DNA from: Chloroflexota bacterium
GTDB taxonomy: Bacteria; Chloroflexota; Dehalococcoidia; Tepidiformales; Tepidiformaceae
NCBI GenBank assembly: GCA_963169135.1
Contig: CAUJEQ010000059.1
Coordinates: forward strand, 1-10,802
Reading direction: 5' to 3'
DNA length: 10,802 bases
Below the pieces are notes generated by a model. That model was not told the DNA's origin. It did no database searches and saw nothing but the letters and a program-made list of their open reading frames with translations. Below, piece by piece: positions 6,901 through 10,802 of the stretch. The position numbers and the translations under genes were made by a program. Each line of letters starts with the position of its first letter. The stretch's first letter is position 1.

Positions 6901-7266
6901 CGGTTCGCGGGGCGGTTCGCCTTCCTGAGCGATGGCGAAACGGGCCGTGCGGAGGTAGCGCGACGTTGAGGCGGCGAACCATCCGATGCGCTCATCTATG
7001 CGGTTCTCGATGGATTCGCGGAGCGCGGTGCCCTCGTCGGTGCCGAGTGCGACGAAGCGGAACTCGGCGCGGTTGCCGGGGCTCTCGCTGAGCTGGTCGC
7101 GGACGGCGAAGGTGAGCCCGAGGTCGGCCATGGTGCGCGCGTAGACGGGGCCGGCGGCGAGCAATGAGGCGGACATGACCATGCCGAGGGCCAGGACGGC
7201 GAGAAGCCGCCAGTTCTTGCCGCTTCTGCGGGCGAACAGCCGCCAGGTGGGAATGAGGTTCCGCAT
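3913..7266 (-). CDS. FtsX/MacB-type ABC transporter permease with ten membrane segments and very large extracytoplasmic domains
   Basis: This 1117-residue permease has predicted membrane helices at about 20-39, 330-353, 374-400, 428-450, 470-490, 508-527, 560-582, 980-1006, 1028-1050 and 1080-1103. They form an FtsX core (1+3), two connecting helices, and a second FtsX core (1+3), as in the ten-helix YbbP/BceB-type topology. The cytoplasmic coupling motifs are EIALLRSRGAT (360-370) and EFAVLRAMGLS (1013-1023), where an ATPase should dock. Extracytoplasmic domain 1 spans 40-329. Domain 2 spans about 583-979 and seems to contain a jelly-roll insertion (about 695-800). Two Cys residues (184, 199) flank a five-proline run in domain 1. 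Such proteins act as mechanotransmission exporters or extractors, not classical channels; the substrate is unknown. The ATG at 7266 puts helix 1 where the paralogue at 7386 has it. The two genes are divergent, with a 119-bp gap between them. Confidence 0.92.
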   Translation of the reverse strand: MRNLIPTWRLFARRSGKNWRLLAVLALGMVMSASLLAAGPVYARTMADLGLTFAVRDQLSESPGNRAEFRFVALGTDEGTALRESIENRIDERIGWFAASTSRYLRTARFAIAQEGEPPREPNPLGELQSLTGYESHVQVLEGTLPRATGPGEPIEVAINRASATAARLSVGQQLLLAEDFDTCEREIPSEDRPPPPPCTPTAAVRYVLSAVVTAIIEPLDPEDPFWIIPVGRYFDPFRLLPENGPVAPMFTAEETILGAFGSMHPAYQATTAWHTFADPNKLSRTNFERAREDLRALYNEFEPIGGASYSPLTTVLQQYGRDQQYQQAPLTILLLEVSAVAIFYVVLVALVIVERQADEIALLRSRGATTLQVGAIYLAEGLVLGAPCLLAAPFIAAVATSGLGLTPTFHDVNGGDLLPAQIPLSSFAWAAVGVGLSIVALVVPALVAARKSAVVRRREQARPGVSILQRYYLDIALAGVAAILLWELNERGNVFTPSPTGGVSSDPLLLASPAILVLAASALLLRFYPMLLRIGARLLGRNAPPALTVGLWQVARSPGNSARLALLLTTAVAVGTFAASYAETASQTYDERALYQSGVELRAAAIGSGNMGLDTSAVDAALGDLPGAASATSVVRIIGAPGTAGISGRIFQVLGVDPDKAATMLWFRDDFADRSLRELMATLGAPEPLRGRPLPAGTTGIRLSVNLPETNAQMTLWSRVKDRDGNYQMLDMGRLEGEGWREYSTEIRRSYEGALPEPLTLVSLVITEPSNRYNATKLDILFDDLVAIGGGTETVVDAFDDPLPAWGPIPARVSTQDVYEVATSGAVSGAAGKLTRAAGQSSPVWGLYPAQGNIPLPVLGSEAFIGGTGIPVGGTGFIEVANVLVPVRVTASFRLFPTLNTLEGPAVVFNRDHLLTWLGMANVTTLPGLNEAWLSLEPGADADALAVTLGLDPFDLDNTTDRETELARIASNPLIAAGGAGILYLAFGAVLLMVGAALLVSLWVSVQRRRGEFAVLRAMGLSRGQVVRLLAFEYAIVAVLGLIGGAYLGRMVGSRMLSFLNVDEDGHPAEPAFILQTDWLMVLAGAAIVLAVFAFALAIAGRLISRTSDAQALRTE
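4867..5184 (-). other. Jelly-roll, carbohydrate-binding-like module in extracytoplasmic domain 2 of permease 1
   Basis: Residues about 695-800 of the permease show the spacing of a galactose-binding-like beta sandwich. A strand with TLWSRVKDRDG (716-726) is followed by GEGWREYS (738-745), then a long strand LTLVSLVITEP, and finally ILFDDLVAI (781-789), the usual terminal 'iDDi' strand. The equivalent segment of the paralogue keeps the same landmarks. The fold is inferred from this pattern, and ligand binding is not shown. Confidence 0.45.
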
Positions 7267-7274
7267 CGCGGGAA

Positions 7275-7280
7275 ACTCTA
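7275..7280 (-). promoter_or_regulatory. Candidate -10 element for permease 1
   Basis: TAGAGT (minus strand, four of six matches to TATAAT) ends 8 bases before the ATG at 7266, and no Shine-Dalgarno sequence is present. The spacing is the same as at the 3189 gene. No good -35 is visible. Confidence 0.3.
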
Positions 7281-7340
7281 CACTGGCGTGCCCGGTACGC
7301 GCCGGAAAGCATCCGTGCCCTTTACAGCGGGGCTCGCACT

Positions 7341-7368
7341 TTGCCGCCGCGGGCCCGGGCCTGATAGT
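7341..7368 (+). promoter_or_regulatory. Candidate promoter for permease 2
   Basis: TTGCCG (7341-7346) and GATAGT (7363-7368) are 16 bases apart, each with four of six consensus matches. The -10 end is 17 bases from the ATG at 7386, so the leader would be about 10 bases and has no Shine-Dalgarno sequence. This and the permease 1 promoter occupy the same 119-bp divergent gap. Confidence 0.33.
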
Positions 7369-7385
7369 CTCGCCGCCACACGCTC

Positions 7386-10300
7386 ATGGGTACCGTTGCC
7401 ACCATCCTGCGGATGGTCATCCGTCGCAGCCTTGCGAACCGCCGTCTCCTGTCGACCGTCGTGGTAGGGGTGGTGATGTCGGCTGCCCTGATGTCGAGCG
7501 TGGTGCTCTACTCCGATGCCATCCGGGACCTGGGATTGCGGCACACGTTGCGCAACGCCGACCCGCTCGAACGGAACATCCGGGTGATCATCTCGGGGCG
7601 CCCGGGGGTGCCAGACTACGAGGTGCGGCGCGAGACCGTTGAGCGAGTGCTGGACGGGCACGCCGGCGACATACTCGGCCAGCGCATCCACTACGGACGC
7701 TCGGCCACGTTCTACCTGACCGGACCCGGCCAGCCGGTGCCCGAGGATGAAGGGCGGCCGCGGGCGCACTTCCAGTTCGCCGACAAGCTGGAAGATCACA
7801 CGCGGCTGGTGGAGGGGCGGCTGCCTGGTGCGCCCCGGTTCACGACGCGGCCCGAGATCGAGGTGCTTATCGGGCAAGAGGCCGCGCAGCAGCTCGGGCT
7901 GGCAATTGGCGACACGTTCGACCTGCACCCCTTCTGGCGCGAAGACGTGGAGCCCGTTGCGGTGACCATCGTCGGGTTGTTGGCTCCAAACGACCTCTCG
8001 GAGCCGTACTGGTTCGGAAGGACCGACCGGTTCGTGAACGACACAACCTCGTGGGACACGTATCCGTTCTGGGTGGCGGAGGCGACGGTGGTGGAGACGG
8101 TCGCCGGCTACCTGACGGACATGGACAGCACGCTCGAAACCTACGGACTCGTGGACATCGACAAGATCAACGCGCGCAACGCCCGGCAGGTGGAAGAGCG
8201 GATGAAGGCGTTCGACTTCGCGATGCGCGAGGGTGTGAGTGGGGCGATCACGGAGTCGAAGCTCGGGCAGATTGTGGGTGACTACCGGACGAAGCTGTTC
8301 TTCACCCGGCTGCCGCTGTTCGCGTTGATGCTGCAGGTGGTGGGCATCGCGATCTACTACCTGGTGATGGTCTCGACGATGCTGGTGGAGCGGCAGGCGG
8401 GCGAGATTGCGTTGTTGCGGAGCCGGGGCGGGAGCCCGATGCAGGTTGTGGCGATCTACGCGATCGAGGGGCTGTTGGTGTGCGGGTTCGCGGCGATTGC
8501 GGGACCGTTCATCGCGTCGGCGGGAATCGGTGTCCTGGGCTACACGCCGCCGTTCGAGAGCCTGAGCGGCAACGCCCGGCTCGATGTGCCACTTTCGCGG
8601 GCGGCGTTCGGGCTGGCGGCTGGCGGCGCGGCGGCGGCGTTCCTGGCGTTGCTGTTCCCGGCGTGGCGGGCCGCGCGCAACAGCACGATCGACTACAAGC
8701 ACTCGCTGGCCCGGCCCCAGACGCAGCCTGTGTTCCTGCGCTACTACCTGGACCTGGTGCTGGTGGGGATTGGCGCATTCCTGTTCTACCAGCTGCGGGA
8801 GCGGGGCTCGCTGGTCACGGAGCGGTTGTTCGGCGACCTCTCGGCGGACCCGCTACTGCTGCTTTCACCGACGTTGTTCATGCTGATGGTCGCGCTGGTG
8901 TTCCTGCGGCTGTTCCCGGTGGTGTTGCGGGTGGCGGCATGGGGGACGCGGCGCTTCGACAGCGCGACGATGGCGCTGGGCCTCTCGCGGATGACACGCG
9001 CGCCGATGCACTACAGCCGGCTGATCCTGTTGCTGTTGCTGGCGACGGCCGTCGGGATGTTCGCGGCCGGGTACCGGGCCACCCTTGAGCGTGGCTACGA
9101 CGACCGGTCCGCCTTCGAAGCCGGGGCGCCATCGCGGCTCGAGAGCGTACGGAGCCCGTCGAACCTCTCGATCGACACGTTCGTCGCGCGGGTGAAGGCC
9201 GCGACAGGGGCCGATGTGGTGACACCGGTCGCGCGGCAGCAGGGCTCTTACAGCATCAGCACGTTCCGGAGCCTGACGGTGACCGTGCTGGGGGTGGTGC
9301 CCGGCGAGTTCGAGTCGGTTGCCTATTGGCGCGACGACTTCGCGGGTCCGGAGCTCGGCGAACTGCTGGAGCGGCTGCCGCTTGGCGATGTTGAGCGCCC
9401 GGGAGCGCAGGAGGTCCCGGCCGGGGCACGGTACATCGGTGTGTGGGCGCAACTCCCGCTTGCGCAACAGCAGGCCCGCATCGGCATGCGGCTGCGCGAC
9501 GCGTCCGGGCTCATGTGGGAGTACACGCTGGACCCGGCGCCTCAGTCCAGTCCGGATGGCTGGCGCTTCTTTGTGGCCGACCTGGCGCGGCCCGCACAGC
9601 TCCGCTTCAACCCCGCGATGGAGTTTTCGCTTTCGACGCCAAAGGAGGTCGAGTCGGTCTACGTGCGGGCGACGGGTACGGCCCCGCAGGTGCCGGTGCG
9701 CATCTCGGTGCTGGTGGACGACATCCAGGTCACTGCGGACGCGGAGCTGTCTGAGGAGGTGTTCGCCACGGGATTTTCGAACGGCTACGTGATCGAACCG
9801 TTCGACTCGATCGACCGGTACGAATTGATCACCGGAAGCTCGATTGGGGATCCCGGCGGGATCTCGTTTGCTGAGGAGCTTGGGCGCGACGGGACGACGG
9901 CGGCGCGGATAGCCTTCACGCGGGGGCGCGGTTCGGCGCCTCTGTTCGGGCTGCGGTTGCGCCGGGCGCCGGGGCCGCTGCCGATCCTCGCCGCAGACAG
10001 CTTCCTGTCTTCGGGTGAGGCGCGTGTCGGTGATGAGGTGACGTTGTACATCAACCGCCAGTACGTGCAGGCGAAGATCGTGGGATCGTTCGCGCTCTTC
10101 CCGGGGCATGACCCGAAACGCCAGGACGACCTTTTGGTGGCGGACCTGGCGGCATTTCAGGAGCTTGCCGCGACCGTGCCGGCGCTGAGCGATGCGGTCT
10201 ACGTCAACGAAGCGTGGATGTCGGAGGCGAAGCCCGGGGTGATGACGCGGGACGTGCTGCAGCCGCTGGGCGTCACCGCGGACGGTTACTTCGACCGGCG

Positions 10301-10769
10301 GGACATCCGGGCGGAGCAGGGGGCGGACCCGCTGGTGGCGGCGAGCTGGGAAGGCATCCTGTTCCTGTGTTTCGCGGCGGTGTTGTTGCTGACGGGATTG
10401 GGGTTCGCGGTGTACGCCACACTGGCGGTTCAGGCGCGATCGCTGGAATTCGCCATCCTGCGGACGATGGGGTATTCGAACAAGCAGGTGCTCGGGCTGG
10501 TGAGCTTCGAGCAGATGTTCGTCATCGTCGGCGGGGTGGTGGTCGGGACGTTCCTCGGGTTCCCGCTTGGGCGGCTCATGATTGGCTACCTGGGCGTGAC
10601 GGAATCTGGCGACGATCCGGTCCCGCCGCTCGTCTCGCAGGTAAGCTGGCCATCGGTGCTAACCGTGTACGGTTTGCTGGCGGTGGTGTTCATCTGCACA
10701 ATCCTGTCACTTGCCACGGTCTATTCGCGCCTGGCCGTATCCCGCACGCTGCGGATCGGGGAGATCTGA
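7386..10769 (+). CDS. FtsX/MacB-type ABC transporter permease, paralogue of the divergent permease
   Basis: This 1127-residue protein has the architecture of its divergent neighbour. Predicted helices lie at about 21-42, 307-333, 353-378, 405-428, 451-470, 488-512, 544-565, 988-1013, 1037-1062 and 1090-1115. Coupling motifs are EIALLRSRGGS (340-350) and EFAILRTMGYS (1021-1031). Extracytoplasmic domain 1 is 43-306 and domain 2 is about 566-987. Shared landmarks with permease 1 include the VMSA segment of helix 1 followed by DLGL, ERQA.EIALLRSRG after helix 2, RYYLD before helix 5, WRDDFA (FRDDFA in permease 1) in domain 2, a jelly-roll segment, and the ASFRLFP/GSFALFP strand before helix 8. 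The two diverge strongly in the extracytoplasmic domains. The ATG has no ribosome binding site but agrees with the paralogue's N-terminus. A possible next gene begins 7 bases after the stop, in the same direction. Partner ATPase and substrate are unknown. Confidence 0.93.
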   Translation: MGTVATILRMVIRRSLANRRLLSTVVVGVVMSAALMSSVVLYSDAIRDLGLRHTLRNADPLERNIRVIISGRPGVPDYEVRRETVERVLDGHAGDILGQRIHYGRSATFYLTGPGQPVPEDEGRPRAHFQFADKLEDHTRLVEGRLPGAPRFTTRPEIEVLIGQEAAQQLGLAIGDTFDLHPFWREDVEPVAVTIVGLLAPNDLSEPYWFGRTDRFVNDTTSWDTYPFWVAEATVVETVAGYLTDMDSTLETYGLVDIDKINARNARQVEERMKAFDFAMREGVSGAITESKLGQIVGDYRTKLFFTRLPLFALMLQVVGIAIYYLVMVSTMLVERQAGEIALLRSRGGSPMQVVAIYAIEGLLVCGFAAIAGPFIASAGIGVLGYTPPFESLSGNARLDVPLSRAAFGLAAGGAAAAFLALLFPAWRAARNSTIDYKHSLARPQTQPVFLRYYLDLVLVGIGAFLFYQLRERGSLVTERLFGDLSADPLLLLSPTLFMLMVALVFLRLFPVVLRVAAWGTRRFDSATMALGLSRMTRAPMHYSRLILLLLLATAVGMFAAGYRATLERGYDDRSAFEAGAPSRLESVRSPSNLSIDTFVARVKAATGADVVTPVARQQGSYSISTFRSLTVTVLGVVPGEFESVAYWRDDFAGPELGELLERLPLGDVERPGAQEVPAGARYIGVWAQLPLAQQQARIGMRLRDASGLMWEYTLDPAPQSSPDGWRFFVADLARPAQLRFNPAMEFSLSTPKEVESVYVRATGTAPQVPVRISVLVDDIQVTADAELSEEVFATGFSNGYVIEPFDSIDRYELITGSSIGDPGGISFAEELGRDGTTAARIAFTRGRGSAPLFGLRLRRAPGPLPILAADSFLSSGEARVGDEVTLYINRQYVQAKIVGSFALFPGHDPKRQDDLLVADLAAFQELAATVPALSDAVYVNEAWMSEAKPGVMTRDVLQPLGVTADGYFDRRDIRAEQGADPLVAASWEGILFLCFAAVLLLTGLGFAVYATLAVQARSLEFAILRTMGYSNKQVLGLVSFEQMFVIVGGVVVGTFLGFPLGRLMIGYLGVTESGDDPVPPLVSQVSWPSVLTVYGLLAVVFICTILSLATVYSRLAVSRTLRIGEI
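9423..9740 (+). other. Jelly-roll, carbohydrate-binding-like module in extracytoplasmic domain 2 of permease 2
   Basis: Residues about 680-785 repeat the landmarks seen in permease 1: an opening strand GVWAQLPL (685-692), MRLRDASG (701-708), DGWRFFVADL (724-733), a strand with VESVYVRATG, and SVLVDDIQV at the end. The surface-loop residues differ widely between the paralogues, as expected if they bind different ligands. The fold assignment is inferred. Confidence 0.45.
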
Positions 10770-10776
10770 CACGCCC

Positions 10777-10802
10777 ATGACCGACGACGAGCTGTACATC
10801 CG
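10777..10802 (+). CDS. Start of a possible next gene, cut by window end
   Basis: An ATG 7 bases after the permease 2 stop opens a frame reading MTDDELYI plus a partial Arg codon to the end of the window. A GGGGAG at 10758-10763 lies 13 bases upstream, rather far for a ribosome binding site. The close spacing suggests an operon with permease 2. Its position makes an ABC ATPase the natural guess, but eight residues cannot show this. Confidence 0.4.

Noticed and set aside
4913..6982. Minus-strand open frame of 689 codons.
   Set aside because: It is an out-of-frame reading of permease 1. The product is dominated by Arg, Pro and His with no domain.
7345..7361. GC palindromic stretch in the gap between the permeases, considered as an operator or terminator.
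   Set aside because: Only short GGGCCC/CCCGGG-type self-complementarity is present, as expected in very GC-rich DNA. There is no T-run and no second copy.
7278..8702. Minus-strand open frame of 474 codons antisense to permease 2.
   Set aside because: It has Arg/Gln/His-rich shadow composition with no motif. The plus strand encodes the permease.
8865..10109. Minus-strand open frame of 414 codons antisense to permease 2.
   Set aside because: The same shadow pattern applies; it lacks a ribosome binding site and a family match.

Overview
The window is a high-GC bacterial chromosome segment with short intergenic gaps. It holds six genes that are complete in the window and two cut by its ends. 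The cyclophilin (short, cytosolic, with the start MAKQYPNAPEMVIDP and no signal peptide) and the very long FtsX-type permeases recall Chloroflexota (Thermomicrobia, Dehalococcoidia or Tepidiforma-like lineages). That assignment is inference from memory of these families, not a database result. No RNA gene, CRISPR array, insertion sequence, attachment site or origin was recognised, and no gene-free stretch exceeds about 120 bases.

Layout from left to right. (1) Minus strand, 1-713: the N-terminal 237 residues of a metal-dependent amidohydrolase that runs off the left edge. (2) A 100-bp divergent promoter region (714-813) holding a plus-strand G-quadruplex motif and a short inverted repeat. (3) Plus strand, 814-1320: a cyclophilin-type peptidyl-prolyl isomerase. 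(4) Minus strand, 3111 down to 1307: a two-gene unit in which an M19 membrane-dipeptidase-like peptidase is followed, through a TGATG stop/start overlap, by a PP2C-type protein phosphatase. The phosphatase overlaps the cyclophilin tail to tail by 14 bp. (5) Plus strand, 3189-3911: a single-pass membrane-anchored protein of unknown function with one, possibly two, small beta-barrel-like (DUF5666-like) domains. (6) Minus strand, 7266-3913, and plus strand, 7386-10769: two divergently transcribed, clearly paralogous FtsX/MacB-type ABC permeases of about 1120 residues with ten predicted membrane segments each. (7) 10777 onward: the first codons of a possible next gene, cut by the window end.

The two permeases are the most distinctive content. 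Each has two FtsX cores and two large extracytoplasmic domains. The second domain (about 400 residues) seems to contain an inserted jelly-roll, carbohydrate-binding-like module. No ATPase is visible between them; the gene starting at 10777 is the natural place to look. The amidohydrolase and the M19 enzyme both point to hydrolysis of small peptides or cyclic amides, but the genes are in separate transcription units and no shared pathway can be shown.

Two window-wide patterns are visible. Plus-strand genes prefer G-ending codons and minus-strand genes prefer C-ending ones, so the plus strand is G-rich whichever strand codes. This looks like a replication-strand skew. Also, several starts lack a Shine-Dalgarno sequence and instead have a -10-like hexamer 8-17 bases upstream, which suggests leaderless or very short-leader transcripts.
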